The position numbers were made by a program, and so were the translations under genes. Below, in pieces: positions 8,421 through 16,603 of a stretch of 42,845 bases of DNA. The DNA comes from Chloroflexota bacterium. GTDB lineage: Bacteria; Chloroflexota; Anaerolineae; J036; Brachytrichaceae. The notes below the pieces were generated by a model. The model saw only the letters and a list, made by a program, of their open reading frames with translations. It did not search any database and was not told the origin of the DNA. Each line of letters begins with the position of its first letter. Positions within the stretch are counted from its first letter, which is position 1. The DNA lies in assembly GCA_030550095.1 (NCBI GenBank), contig JAUQQA010000020.1, positions 1 to 42,845 on the forward strand, given 5' to 3'.

Positions 8421-9986
8421 GTGGCGCAGGCGCTGTATCGCAAGTGGCGGCCCACCTCGTTCGACGAGGTGGTCGGGCAAGAGCACGTCACCACGACGCT
8501 GAAGAACCAAATCGCCAGCGGGCGCGTAGGGCACGCTTACCTGTTCGTCGGCGCGCGCGGCTGCGGCAAGACCACCACTGCGCGCATCTTCGCCAAAGAG
8601 GTCAACCTTGCCGGTCTGCCGCCTGATGATCCGCGCACGCGCCAACTTGCCGAGGCGATCGCCGAGGGGCGCGCGCTAGACGTGATCGAAATTGACGCCG
8701 CCTCACACACCAGCGTGGACGACGTGCGCGAGATCCGCGACCGCGTGAGCTTCCAACCAAGCGAGCTGCGCTACAAGGTGTACATCATTGACGAGGTGCA
8801 CATGCTCTCCACCGCAGCGTTTAACGCGCTGCTCAAGACGTTGGAAGAGCCGCCGCCGCACGTGATCTTCATCCTCGCCACCACCGACCCGCAAAAAATC
8901 CCAGCGACCGTGCTCTCGCGCTGCCAACGCTTCAACTTCCGGCGCGTGCCCACCGAGAAGATCGTCGCCCGTCTCCGTCAACTCTGCGAAGCCGAGGGCA
9001 TCCAAGCCGAGGACGCTGCGCTCCAGCTCATCGCGCGCCATGCGACTGGCTCGCTGCGCGACGCTTTGAGCTTGCTCGATCAGCTTGCCTCGTCCAACGC
9101 CATGCGCATCACGCCGCAAGATGTGCGCGAGGCGCTCGGCGCAACCGATAGCGCCATCATGCAAGCAGCGCTTGAAGGGCTTGCGACGCGCGACGCAGCG
9201 CGTGGGCTATCGGCAATCCAAACCGCGCTGGAGCAAGGCGCAGACGCGCGCCAAGTGGCTCGGCAAATGGTGGACGCGCTGCGCGGCCTGGTGCAGCTTA
9301 AGACCGGCGCGCGTACGATGCTCACAGAATTCGGCGAAGCAGAGCGCGCAGCGATGGAGATGCTCGCCCAGCACTTCGACTTGCCCACGCTGGCGCGTGC
9401 CATGCGCGCCTTCACCAACGCCATCAACGAGATGCGCCAGATCGCCGAGCCGCAACTGCTGCTCGAGCTGGCTTACCTTGAGTGCATCACAGCGCCTGCC
9501 CCAGCTGCCGAAGCTAGCACCGCGCCGACCCCAGTCCCTGCGCGGCGAAAGCAAGCCACACCTACACCATCCCCTACATCGGTGGCAAGCCACACGCCTG
9601 AGCCAGCGCCCAAGCCGAACGCACCGCAGGCACTCACGCCCACCCAGCTCAACGCCGTGTGGCGCCAGATTAAAGAGGAAGTCAACCGAAGGAACAAGAT
9701 CGTCGCCTCGTACGTCAACTCTTGCAAGGTGCAGAGCGTGGTGAACAACGTGTTCCACCTCATGGCTGCAAACCCCATGGTGTGCGAACGCTTGCAGGCC
9801 CCACGCGCGCGCGCCCTGCTTATCGAGGTGCTCAACGAGGTGCTCAAGGGCGAGTATGATTTCACGGTGTATGTGCAAGGCGCCGATCCACAAACCGAGC
9901 TCGAGCTGATTGCGCGCAAAGCAAGCGAGCTTGGGGGTCAAGTGCGCGCCGAACACCTGCAAGCCCCAAAGACGGAGCAAGAGTGA
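8421..9986 (+). CDS. dnaX: DNA polymerase III subunit tau/gamma (clamp loader ATPase)
   Basis: The 521-residue DnaX opens with the family hallmark ALYRKWRPTSFDEVVGQEHV. Walker A is GARGCGKT (44-51), Walker B IIDEVH (122-127), sensor 1 LATT (152-155) and the SRC arginine finger 166-168. It drives loading of the sliding clamp and holds the polymerase core at the fork. The segment between Walker A and the DVIEIDAASHTSVDD motif (about residues 60-82), which usually carries four zinc-binding cysteines, contains none. A Pro/Ala/Thr-rich linker at about 355-405 precedes the tau-type C-terminal domain. The start is GTG 8421 rather than an upstream in-frame ATG that would read through the divergent gene. 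It leads the dnaX-ybaB-recR operon. Confidence 0.95.
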   Translation: MAQALYRKWRPTSFDEVVGQEHVTTTLKNQIASGRVGHAYLFVGARGCGKTTTARIFAKEVNLAGLPPDDPRTRQLAEAIAEGRALDVIEIDAASHTSVDDVREIRDRVSFQPSELRYKVYIIDEVHMLSTAAFNALLKTLEEPPPHVIFILATTDPQKIPATVLSRCQRFNFRRVPTEKIVARLRQLCEAEGIQAEDAALQLIARHATGSLRDALSLLDQLASSNAMRITPQDVREALGATDSAIMQAALEGLATRDAARGLSAIQTALEQGADARQVARQMVDALRGLVQLKTGARTMLTEFGEAERAAMEMLAQHFDLPTLARAMRAFTNAINEMRQIAEPQLLLELAYLECITAPAPAAEASTAPTPVPARRKQATPTPSPTSVASHTPEPAPKPNAPQALTPTQLNAVWRQIKEEVNRRNKIVASYVNSCKVQSVVNNVFHLMAANPMVCERLQAPRARALLIEVLNEVLKGEYDFTVYVQGADPQTELELIARKASELGGQVRAEHLQAPKTEQE

Positions 9987-9989
9987 ACC

Positions 9990-10361
9990 ATGACAGCAAA
10001 AGGACGACGCCCTGATTGGCGCCCTCAACAAGCGGCGCCAAGCGCTGGCCTACAGCCCGATCTTGTGGCGAAGATCAAGCAACTGCAAGAAGAGATGGCA
10101 GCCACGCAAGCCGCGCTTGAAAACGAGTTGATCAACGTCAGCGCTGCTGGCGGAGCGATCACCATTACCATCAGCGGTCATCAGCGCGTGCAATCCATCA
10201 AGATCGATCCTGCGCTCATTGACCCAAACGACCCAACCATGCTTGAGGATGCGCTCGTCGCCGCCATCAACGAAGCCATCCTTGCTTCGCAGGAATACTC
10301 CGCAAAGCGCCTTCAGGAGGTTACTGGCAACCTGAACATCAACCTGCCAGGGCTGTTCTGA
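9990..10361 (+). CDS. ybaB: YbaB/EbfC nucleoid-associated protein
   Basis: This 123-residue protein has the YbaB layout: a charged and glutamine-rich helix (KIKQLQEEMAATQAALE), a beta-hairpin (VSAAGGAITITISGHQRVQSIKI) and a final helix. YbaB dimers bind DNA as nucleoid-associated proteins. It begins three bases after the dnaX stop and ends two bases before the recR start. This dnaX-ybaB-recR order is conserved across many bacteria and points to one replication/recombination transcript. Confidence 0.93.
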   Translation: MTAKGRRPDWRPQQAAPSAGLQPDLVAKIKQLQEEMAATQAALENELINVSAAGGAITITISGHQRVQSIKIDPALIDPNDPTMLEDALVAAINEAILASQEYSAKRLQEVTGNLNINLPGLF

Positions 10362-10363
10362 AC

Positions 10364-10987
10364 GTGTCGCAGCCGAGCGCACTTCCTCCTTCAGTCGCGC
10401 GGCTTATCGAGGCGCTGGTCGCGCTACCGGGCATCGGCCCGAAGACTGCCTCGCGGCTTGCGTACTATCTCCTGCGCGCGCCTGATGAAGTTGCGCTGCG
10501 CCTTGCCGACGCGCTGCGCGAGCTGAAGGCGCAAACGCGCCTATGCTCCGTGTGCTTTAACATCACCGAAGCAGACCCTTGCCCGCTCTGCACTGATCCC
10601 AGCCGCGACCACAGCGTGATCTGCGTCGTCGAAGAGCCGCTCGACGTTGCCGCGCTGGAGCGCGCGAAGGTGTATCGCGGCACTTACCACGTGCTGCACG
10701 GCGTGCTTTCCCCCATCAACGGCGTTGGGCCAGATGACCTGAAGATCAACGAGCTGATCGCACGCCTGCGCCGTGCAGAAGCGCAGGGTCAGCCCGTGCG
10801 CGAGGTGATCCTCGCCACTAACCCCACTGTGGAAGGCGAGATGACCGCTCTGCTGATCCAACGCAAGCTCGCGGCGTTCAACGTGCGCATCACGCGCCTA
10901 GCGCGCGGTTTGCCGGTGGGCGGCGACCTCGAATATGCGGATGAGATCACGCTGAGCCGCGCACTGGAAGGAAGGCAGCAGGTCTAA
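10364..10987 (+). CDS. recR: Recombination mediator protein RecR
   Basis: The 207-residue RecR has its domains in order. The helix-hairpin-helix LPGIGPKTASRLAYYLL (21-37) binds DNA, four cysteines at 61, 64, 73 and 76 form the zinc finger, and a Toprim domain follows (VICVVEEPLDVAALE onward). A Walker-B-like C-terminal segment ends the protein. RecR works with RecO/RecF to load RecA on gapped DNA. It starts with GTG two bases after the ybaB stop and has no Shine-Dalgarno site, so translation probably depends on coupling. Confidence 0.95.
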   Translation: MSQPSALPPSVARLIEALVALPGIGPKTASRLAYYLLRAPDEVALRLADALRELKAQTRLCSVCFNITEADPCPLCTDPSRDHSVICVVEEPLDVAALERAKVYRGTYHVLHGVLSPINGVGPDDLKINELIARLRRAEAQGQPVREVILATNPTVEGEMTALLIQRKLAAFNVRITRLARGLPVGGDLEYADEITLSRALEGRQQV

Positions 10988-10998
10988 CGTTTTAAGCC

Positions 10999-11370
10999 AT
11001 GAGTCGCGTGCGTTTGTGGCTGGAGCGGATCGGCGTTGGCGTCGTGGCGTTTCTCTCGCTCACTGCGCCGTTCGTGTTCGGGTTCGTGTACTACCTCGGT
11101 GTGACCGACGGGCTGGAGATCAACGTCGGCGATCCCTTGCGCGAGTCGCGCGTGTGGATGATCCACGAGCGACGCGGTCCGGTGGGGATCGGCTGGCTGT
11201 ACACCCGCCCAGTGGATGCCCCACAAGCAGGCGTGCAGTGCGCGCACTCACAGCTCATCCTTTTCGAGTGGCGCAATGGGCTTTCGCTGCGCACTGATGC
11301 AGAGTACTGCAAGTGCTACACACCAGACGCAAAAGGGCGCCTGCGCGAAGCAGCTGTAACCTGCCGCTGA
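10999..11370 (+). CDS. Small membrane-anchored protein of unknown function
   Basis: No family is recognised for this 123-residue protein. Residues 11-34 form an N-terminal transmembrane or uncleaved signal segment preceded by arginines, so the remaining 90 residues should lie outside the membrane. That part has four cysteines (81, 104, 106, 122), two of them as CKC, which could form disulfides or bind a metal. It follows the recR stop by 11 bp. A TAACGT hexamer overlapping the recR stop and ending eight bases before the ATG could be a weak separate promoter. Confidence 0.65.
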   Translation: MSRVRLWLERIGVGVVAFLSLTAPFVFGFVYYLGVTDGLEINVGDPLRESRVWMIHERRGPVGIGWLYTRPVDAPQAGVQCAHSQLILFEWRNGLSLRTDAEYCKCYTPDAKGRLREAAVTCR

Positions 11371-11411
11371 ACTTCTTCGACGCGGCACGCGAAACGCAGC
11401 CCGCCTGTGCG

Positions 11412-11417
11412 TACAAT
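11412..11417 (+). promoter_or_regulatory. -10 element TACAAT of the Ig-like envelope protein gene
   Basis: TACAAT ends ten bases before the GTG at 11428 and no Shine-Dalgarno sequence intervenes. The preceding 40 bp hold no gene or hairpin that I can see. Confidence 0.5.
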
Positions 11418-11427
11418 CCCCTGCGCT

Positions 11428-12063
11428 GTGAAACGACGCTCACGCCTGCGGCTTACGCTGTTGCTCGGTTTAGCTGGCGTCTTTCTCCTCGCCGCCCCCG
11501 CGGGCCATGCCCAATCTCCTAACCCCTACGCACGAATTGCCTCGCCAGCAAACAACCAGCCGCTGCGCGAGCGCGTCACCATCCAGGGCACAGCGAGCCA
11601 CCCGCAATTTGTGCGCTACGAGCTGGCATATGCCGCCGAACCTGATCTAAAGACGTGGATTTCGCTTGGGGGCGGCGTGCAGCCCGTGGAGAACAGCGTG
11701 CTCGGTGTGTGGAACACGCAGCCGCTCGCGCCCGGTGCTTACGCCTTGCGCCTGCAAGTGTTCGCCGCAGACGGCAGCGTGAGCGAGAGCTTGGTGCGCA
11801 ATCTCACGATCAGCGCCCCTGCACCCACGCCCACGCCGAGCACGAGCACAGCGCAGACCCAAGCTGGCGCAAGCGAGCTCCAAACTGCACGCACCTTGTT
11901 CCAAACGCTCACCGCAATCGTTGCCGCTGTGCCAGGAGCGTTCCTCCGCGGCGTGCAGTATGCGCTGCTGGCGTTCCTCGCCTTTGGCGCATACATGTTG
12001 CTCAAGCGGTTCCTTGCGCGCTGGCTCCGCCTTGGAGCGCAAGATCAACCTTACCGAGACTGA
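11428..12063 (+). CDS. Secreted/membrane protein with Ig-like domain and C-terminal anchor
   Basis: The 211-residue product has a signal peptide (arginine-rich start, hydrophobic core, cleavage probably after GHAQ near residue 29). An Ig/fibronectin-like beta domain follows at about 33-125, with the phrase NQPLRERVTIQGTASHPQF typical of cell-surface Ig-like domains in Chloroflexota. A PTPTPSTST spacer comes next, then a transmembrane helix at about 172-196 and a basic cytoplasmic tail. The topology is therefore an extracytoplasmic domain anchored by its C-terminus. The GTG start was chosen because TACAAT lies just upstream and the frame then begins directly with the signal peptide. Binding partner unknown. 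Confidence 0.7.
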   Translation: MKRRSRLRLTLLLGLAGVFLLAAPAGHAQSPNPYARIASPANNQPLRERVTIQGTASHPQFVRYELAYAAEPDLKTWISLGGGVQPVENSVLGVWNTQPLAPGAYALRLQVFAADGSVSESLVRNLTISAPAPTPTPSTSTAQTQAGASELQTARTLFQTLTAIVAAVPGAFLRGVQYALLAFLAFGAYMLLKRFLARWLRLGAQDQPYRD

Positions 12064-12071
12064 AGCCCATC

Positions 12072-12671
12072 ATGAACGACGCCTTGCATCTCATCGTCGG
12101 GCTAGGCAACCCTGGGCGCGAGTACGCGAACCACCGCCACAACATCGGCTTCATGGTCCTCGACGCGCTCGCTGCGAAGCACAACCTGCGCTTCAGCAAA
12201 ATGATGTTCAAAGGCTTAATTGCCGATGGGGTTATCGCAGCGCGCAAAGTGTTGCTGGTCAAGCCGATGACCTACATGAATCTCAGCGGCACGTGCGTCG
12301 GTCCGCTGATGCGCTACTACAAGCTGCTCCCCCAACAGCTACTCGTGATCTACGACGACCTTGACCTACCCGCTGGGCAACTGCGCCTGCGCGGCAAAGG
12401 CGGCGCAGGCGGGCACAACGGGATGCGCTCGATCATCGCGCAGCTAGGGACGGAGGACTTCCCTCGCCTGCGCGTGGGGATCGGGCGCCCGCCCGGGCGT
12501 ATGGCGCCCCGCGACTACGTGCTGCAGGACTTCTCCGCTGCTGAACGCGCTGCGCTGCAAACGGTGCTGGAGCGCGCAACTGAGGCGGTGCGCTTGTGGC
12601 TTGCCGAAGGGTTAGACCGCGCGATGAACTGGGTGAACGCGCCTGCGCCAAGCGCGCCGCTTAGCTTGTGA
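12072..12671 (+). CDS. pth: Peptidyl-tRNA hydrolase
   Basis: This 199-residue enzyme hydrolyses the ester bond of peptidyl-tRNAs that drop off ribosomes, recycling the tRNA. The family signature VGLGNPGREYANHRHNIGF contains the catalytic His23. PMTYMNLSG and YDDLDLPAG, with its conserved Asp, follow, and the GGAGGHNGMRSI motif is intact. The start ATG lies eight bases after the stop of the preceding gene. Its last 11 bases overlap the convergent phosphoribosyltransferase gene. Confidence 0.95.
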   Translation: MNDALHLIVGLGNPGREYANHRHNIGFMVLDALAAKHNLRFSKMMFKGLIADGVIAARKVLLVKPMTYMNLSGTCVGPLMRYYKLLPQQLLVIYDDLDLPAGQLRLRGKGGAGGHNGMRSIIAQLGTEDFPRLRVGIGRPPGRMAPRDYVLQDFSAAERAALQTVLERATEAVRLWLAEGLDRAMNWVNAPAPSAPLSL

Positions 12672-13227
12672 ACACCGGCAGATGTCCGAGCGCGATCACG
12701 TTGGTCCAGCGCGCGCGGTCGCCTTCGGTGAAGATCGCCGCTTCGGCAATCACGTGGGCGCCTGCCTTTTGCATGATCAGCCGCATGCCCTGAAGGGTGC
12801 TCCCCGTGCTGATCACATCATCCACCAACACCACGCGCTTGCCCGCGATGAAGTCGCGGTCCTTCTCATCGAGGAACAGCGTCTGCGGCTTGTTGGTGGT
12901 GATCGAGAGCGTCTCTGCGGAGATGGCGTTGCCCATGTAAGGCTTGTGTGACTTGCGCAACACCACGTAGGGCAGGTTGCCCAACTCCACGCTCAGCGCG
13001 TGCACGAGCGGGATGCTCTTCGCTTCTGCTGTTACCAACACCTCAGCCTCTTTAGGAATGCGCGGCGCAAGCGCGCGCGCGGCTGCTTGCACCAGCTCCG
13101 TGTCGCCGAGGATGTTCAGCACAGCGATGCGCACCCCAGGCGCCACTTCCATCAGCGGCAACCGCCGCTCCACGCCGGCGACGTTCACGACGTAGAACCC
13201 ATCCACGAGTTGATCTTTCGTGTCCAT
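12661..13227 (-). CDS. Adenine-phosphoribosyltransferase-like purine salvage enzyme
   Basis: The 188-residue protein has the type I phosphoribosyltransferase fold. The PRPP-binding loop VVLVDDVISTGST is at residues 132-144 and a VTAEAKSIPLV strand lies near 65-75, as in adenine/xanthine phosphoribosyltransferases. It would convert a free purine base and PRPP to the nucleotide in the cytoplasm. Adenine is the likeliest base, but xanthine or a regulatory PRT of this type cannot be excluded. The start ATG at 13227 has a good Shine-Dalgarno (GAGGAAG) just upstream. It lies 13 bp downstream of the quinone oxidoreductase gene on the same strand, so the two are probably cotranscribed. Confidence 0.82.
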   Translation of the reverse strand: MDTKDQLVDGFYVVNVAGVERRLPLMEVAPGVRIAVLNILGDTELVQAAARALAPRIPKEAEVLVTAEAKSIPLVHALSVELGNLPYVVLRKSHKPYMGNAISAETLSITTNKPQTLFLDEKDRDFIAGKRVVLVDDVISTGSTLQGMRLIMQKAGAHVIAEAAIFTEGDRARWTNVIALGHLPVFTS

Positions 13228-13240
13228 AGCTCTTCCTCGT

Positions 13241-14215
13241 TCAGGCAGCGACTTTCAAAAGCACCTTGCCTTTGGTTGCACGCGCTTCCATGTAGCGATG
13301 CGCTGCTGCGGCTTCCGCCAAGAGGAACACGCGGTCGATCCGCAACACCAACGTGCCTTCTTGTAACCAGCGGAATAAATCGTTTGCGCGCCACAGCAAT
13401 TCTTCGCGCGTCAAGGTGTAGTGCAGCAAGTTCGGGCGCGTGAGGAACAACGATCCCTTTTGGTTCAATAGCTGGGGATCGAATGGCTCGACAGGGCCGC
13501 TCGATTGACCGTAGAGCACCATGTAGCCGCGCGGCTTTAGGATGTTCAGCCCCTTGAGAAACGTGTCCTTGCCGACGGAGTCGTACACCACGTCCACCCC
13601 CGCGCCGTCGGTGAGCCGACGCGCGGCGGCCTCAAAGTCTTCCTGGTCGTAGCGGATCACGTCGTGTGCGCCCGCCTCGCGTGCCAACGCCGCTTTCTCC
13701 TCGCTCGAGACAGTTGCGATCACGCGCGCGCCAAGCCGATGCGCGATCTGCGTAAGCAGCAGCCCAACACCGCCCGCTGCGGCGTGGATCAGCGCCACGT
13801 GCCCAGGCTTAAGCGGGAAGGTGCTGTACGCGAGGTAATGCGCCGTCATGCCTTGTAGCAAGATCGCAGCGGCCTGTTGCAACGTCACGCCTTCTGGCAC
13901 GGGCACAAGACGCGCCGCAGGCACCACGGCATACTCAGCATAGGCGCCTAGGCTCATCGTCCATGCGACGCGGTCGCCGGGCTTCACCTCACCGACGCCC
14001 TCACCGACCGAAACCACCACGCCCGCGCCCTCTTGCCCGGGGATGAAGGGCAGCGGCGTTTTGTACCAACCGCGGCGTTGGTAGATGTCAATGAAGTTCA
14101 GCCCTGCTGCCTCGACACGCACGAGCGCCTCACCTGCCTTTGGCGCCGGGGTTGGCACTTCCTCATAGCGCAGCACGTCGGCGCCACCATATTCGTGAAC
14201 GCGAATGGCTTTCAT
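13241..14215 (-). CDS. NADPH:quinone oxidoreductase (zinc-independent MDR family)
   Basis: The 324-residue protein matches the QOR/zeta-crystallin branch of medium-chain dehydrogenases: [20 protein letters not shown] at the N-terminus, [22 protein letters not shown], and the NADPH-binding [12 protein letters not shown] motif. The cysteine/histidine zinc ligands of alcohol dehydrogenases are absent. It is expected to reduce quinones or related carbonyls by NADPH in the cytoplasm. The start at ATG 14215 gives the family's usual length. The longer frame runs back to a start at 14281 and crosses the TACAAT at 14234-14229, so it is unlikely. Confidence 0.9.
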   Translation of the reverse strand: MKAIRVHEYGGADVLRYEEVPTPAPKAGEALVRVEAAGLNFIDIYQRRGWYKTPLPFIPGQEGAGVVVSVGEGVGEVKPGDRVAWTMSLGAYAEYAVVPAARLVPVPEGVTLQQAAAILLQGMTAHYLAYSTFPLKPGHVALIHAAAGGVGLLLTQIAHRLGARVIATVSSEEKAALAREAGAHDVIRYDQEDFEAAARRLTDGAGVDVVYDSVGKDTFLKGLNILKPRGYMVLYGQSSGPVEPFDPQLLNQKGSLFLTRPNLLHYTLTREELLWRANDLFRWLQEGTLVLRIDRVFLLAEAAAAHRYMEARATKGKVLLKVAA

Positions 14216-14228
14216 CGGCAACGCCCAA

Positions 14229-14234
14229 ATTGTA
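14229..14234 (-). promoter_or_regulatory. -10 element TACAAT of the quinone oxidoreductase operon
   Basis: TACAAT (minus strand) ends 13 bases before the ATG at 14215, so the transcript would carry at most a leader of about six bases. Confidence 0.45.
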
Positions 14235-14294
14235 TGGCGGCTTTCCCGAGCTTGTGGCGAGTCAGAACGCCCAAAGCGCACGTCATGCGCAAGC

Positions 14295-14300
14295 TATAAT
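14295..14300 (+). promoter_or_regulatory. -10 element TATAAT for tRNA-Leu and trigger factor
   Basis: A perfect TATAAT lies 28 bases before the 5' end of tRNA-Leu(UAG), which would leave a short 5' leader removed by RNase P. No strong -35 is seen 16-18 bp upstream. Confidence 0.55.
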
Positions 14301-14328
14301 CACGCGCGAGCAAGTGGAGAAGGTGCTT

Positions 14329-14410
14329 GGGGATGTGTCGTAATTGGCAGCCGAGCACGACTTAGGATCGTGTGCCGAAAGGCGTGTGGGTTCGAGTCCC
14401 ACCATCCCCA
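14329..14410 (+). tRNA. tRNA-Leu, anticodon UAG
   Basis: The 82-nt cloverleaf can be drawn fully. The acceptor stem is GGGGATG (14329-14335) with CATCCCC (14403-14409) and discriminator A14410. The anticodon stem CACGA/TCGTG flanks loop CTTAGGA (14361-14367), anticodon TAG at 14363-14365. A long class II variable arm (14373-14385) and T-arm GTGGG-TTCGAGT-CCCAC (14386-14402) complete it. The long variable arm and anticodon both specify leucine. CCA is not encoded. Confidence 0.97.
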
Positions 14411-14425
14411 TTGTGTGAGACGACC

Positions 14426-15835
14426 ATGGACTTGAACGTTGAATTCCTCGACACCCACGAAGCCCGCTTAACCATCACCCCAGACGAAGCCAGCATCCAA
14501 GACGCGCGCAACCAAGCGCTGCGCGCGATCAGCAAACAGGTGCGCATCCCCGGCTTCCGTCCTGGGCGCGCACCTGCGCACCTTGTGATCCAGGCCATCG
14601 GAGGGCCACAGGTGCTCGATTTTGAAGCCCAAGAGCAGCTCCTTAAGACGCTCTACCCGCGCGCGCTCAAAGAGGCAAACCTCAACCCCTACGCGGCTGG
14701 CGTCCTCGAGGAAACGCTGCAGGAGCCGCTGCGCTTTGTCGTGCGCGTGCCGCTCCAGCCCGTCGTGGACCTGAAGGACTACCGCTCCATCCGCTTGCCC
14801 TTCCCTGAGGTGAACGTGAGCGAGGAAGAAGTTGCCGAGGCGCTGGAGCGCATTCGCCATCGCCACGCCGTGCTGGAGCCAGTTGACCGCGCGGCGGAAT
14901 GGGGCGACGCCGTGACGTTTGCGCTATACGAGTTGCCCGCCTCAGAAGGCGAGCAGCCGCGCTTGCTCCTCGAAGCCGAAGAACAGCCCTGGTTGCTCAC
15001 CGAACCGAAAAGCGAAACTCAGCCCGAAGGCTACGTCCCGCAGATCATGGCGCTGCTGGTCGGCATGCGCAGCGGCGAGGTCAAAGAGGCAGAACTCCTC
15101 ATCCCACAACGCAAATCCAACGAGGAAGCACAGCCCGAAGCTGAGCCACAACCTGATTCGCCCCGCGCGGTGCGTGTGCGCCTGGAGGTGCGGCGCGTGA
15201 ACAAATACATCTTGCCCGAGCTTGACGACGCCCTTGCCCAAGTTGCTGGCGCATACGCCACCCTCGACGAGTTGCGCAACGCCGTGCGCGCGCAGATGCT
15301 CGAGGAGAAGCGCCGACTTGCAGAATCTGAGTATGAGCGCCAGGCGCTCGACGCTTTCACCGCACTGGCGGAGGTGAAGTTCCCACCCGTGATGCTCGAG
15401 AACGAGTTGGCGCAGGTGCTGGAGGAGTTCAAGCAGCAAGTGCAAGAACAGGACCAGCTCCCCTACGAAGAATGGCTCAAGGTGCGCCAACGCACGGACG
15501 AGGACGTGCGCGCGGAGCTGCGTCCGCTTGCCGAGCAGCGCCTGCGCCGCGCCTTGGTGGTAGGGGCGCTCCTGCGCCAAGAAGGGATTCAGGTCAGCGA
15601 GACGGAGCTAGAAGAAGCCATCGAAGGCATCAGCGCGTTCGCGGCGCAATTCGGCGAAACACGCGCCACAGTGCGTCGCCGATACGCTGCCGGCAGCGAG
15701 GCGCGCAACGACCTGAGAGCGCGCATGCTCTACGAGCGCGCCCTCGAACACATGGCGCGCATCGCGCGCGGCGAGCTTGATCATCGCCAAGAGCCAGCGG
15801 CCGCCCCCACCGAAGCTGAGCCTGCACAAAGCTAA
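14426..15835 (+). CDS. tig: Trigger factor, ribosome-associated chaperone
   Basis: The 469-residue protein shields nascent chains at the ribosome exit tunnel. The ribosome-docking signature GFRPGRAP is at residues 43-50 in the N-terminal domain. The helical arm/C-terminal domain (about 265-455) is well conserved (LPELDDALAQVAGAYATLDELRNAVRAQMLEE). The middle FKBP-like domain (about 155-250) is diverged, with an insertion rich in Glu/Pro/Gln, so peptidyl-prolyl isomerase activity is uncertain. The start ATG at 14426 is 15 bases after the 3' end of tRNA-Leu, and no promoter fits between them, so tRNA and mRNA are probably made as one transcript and separated by tRNA processing. Confidence 0.93.
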   Translation: MDLNVEFLDTHEARLTITPDEASIQDARNQALRAISKQVRIPGFRPGRAPAHLVIQAIGGPQVLDFEAQEQLLKTLYPRALKEANLNPYAAGVLEETLQEPLRFVVRVPLQPVVDLKDYRSIRLPFPEVNVSEEEVAEALERIRHRHAVLEPVDRAAEWGDAVTFALYELPASEGEQPRLLLEAEEQPWLLTEPKSETQPEGYVPQIMALLVGMRSGEVKEAELLIPQRKSNEEAQPEAEPQPDSPRAVRVRLEVRRVNKYILPELDDALAQVAGAYATLDELRNAVRAQMLEEKRRLAESEYERQALDAFTALAEVKFPPVMLENELAQVLEEFKQQVQEQDQLPYEEWLKVRQRTDEDVRAELRPLAEQRLRRALVVGALLRQEGIQVSETELEEAIEGISAFAAQFGETRATVRRRYAAGSEARNDLRARMLYERALEHMARIARGELDHRQEPAAAPTEAEPAQS

Positions 15836-15854
15836 CGCAACGCTAATGCCTCGC

Positions 15855-15863
15855 TGGTAAATT
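15855..15863 (+). promoter_or_regulatory. Extended -10 element of clpP
   Basis: TG at 15855-15856 and TAAATT at 15858-15863 form an extended -10 that ends nine bases before the clpP ATG. clpP may therefore be transcribed independently as well as by readthrough from tig. Confidence 0.4.
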
Positions 15864-15872
15864 GCCACCCAA

Positions 15873-16547
15873 ATGGGAAAGGAACTGCCAGTGCCCCCCG
15901 CCTTCTTGGAAGCGCAAGTTAACGCCGTGCGCAATGTGATCCCGATGGTCATCGAGACCACGGGGCGCGGCGAGCGCGTGTATGACATCTACTCGCTCTT
16001 GCTCAAAGAGCGCATTGTGTTCCTCGGCACACCCATCAACGACCAGGTCGCAAACCTGATCGTGGCGCAGTTGCTCTTCCTCGACCGTGAGGACAACGAG
16101 AAGGACATCAACTTCTTCATCAACTCCCCTGGCGGCTACGTTTACGCAGGCATGGCGATCTACGACACTATGCAGATGATCTCCGCGCCCGTTGCCACAT
16201 TTGCCGTCGGGCTTACGGCAAGCTTCGGCACGCTGCTGCTCCTCGCAGGCACCAAGGGCAAGCGCTACGCGCTGCCGCACGCCACGATCCACATGCACCA
16301 ACCCATCGGCGGCGCGCAAGGACAAGCAACCGACATCGAGATCCAAGCGCGCGAGATCCTGCGCATCAAGGACATGCTCAACAAGATCATCGTGCGCCAC
16401 ACCAACATGACCGAGGAGCAGGTGCTGAAGTACACCGATCGCGATGTGTACCTCACCCCAGAGCAAGCAAAAGAGCTGGGCGTGATTGACGCCATCACCG
16501 AGCTTGACCCACGTAAGGCGAAGATGCTTGACGGGAAGTCGGCATAG
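15873..16547 (+). CDS. clpP: ATP-dependent Clp protease proteolytic subunit ClpP
   Basis: The 224-residue serine peptidase forms the barrel chamber that degrades proteins delivered by ClpX/ClpC. The catalytic triad is visible: Ser117 in [10 protein letters not shown], His142 in HMHQPIGG, and Asp191 in YTDRDVYLT. The oxyanion loop [15 protein letters not shown] is intact. It follows tig, the usual tig-clpP order, but clpX is not next; an intrinsic terminator ends the unit 25 bp downstream. Its partner ATPases must be elsewhere. Confidence 0.96.
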   Translation: MGKELPVPPAFLEAQVNAVRNVIPMVIETTGRGERVYDIYSLLLKERIVFLGTPINDQVANLIVAQLLFLDREDNEKDINFFINSPGGYVYAGMAIYDTMQMISAPVATFAVGLTASFGTLLLLAGTKGKRYALPHATIHMHQPIGGAQGQATDIEIQAREILRIKDMLNKIIVRHTNMTEEQVLKYTDRDVYLTPEQAKELGVIDAITELDPRKAKMLDGKSA

Positions 16548-16571
16548 CCCCAACAGCAGCACGTTCACAAT

Positions 16572-16600
16572 GCCCCGCAGCCCACGCGGGGCGTTTTCTT
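16572..16600 (+). terminator. Intrinsic terminator after clpP
   Basis: A 7-bp GC stem (GCCCCGC at 16572-16578 with GCGGGGC at 16586-16592) and 7-nt loop are followed by GTTTTCTT. This is one of only two clear factor-independent terminators in the window. Confidence 0.88.
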
Positions 16601-16603
16601 ACC

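Noticed and set aside
8892-8897. Run of six A in dnaX as a programmed frameshift site for gamma
   Set aside because: It lies near residue 158, inside the AAA+ core, much too early to make a functional gamma subunit, and no stop follows that would give a usable product.
9207-10031. Long antisense reading frames, such as 9207-10031, 15843-16568, 22498-23364 and 34100-34621
   Set aside because: They lie opposite well-identified genes (dnaX, clpP, tyrS, purH), show no domain signatures and result from high GC content.
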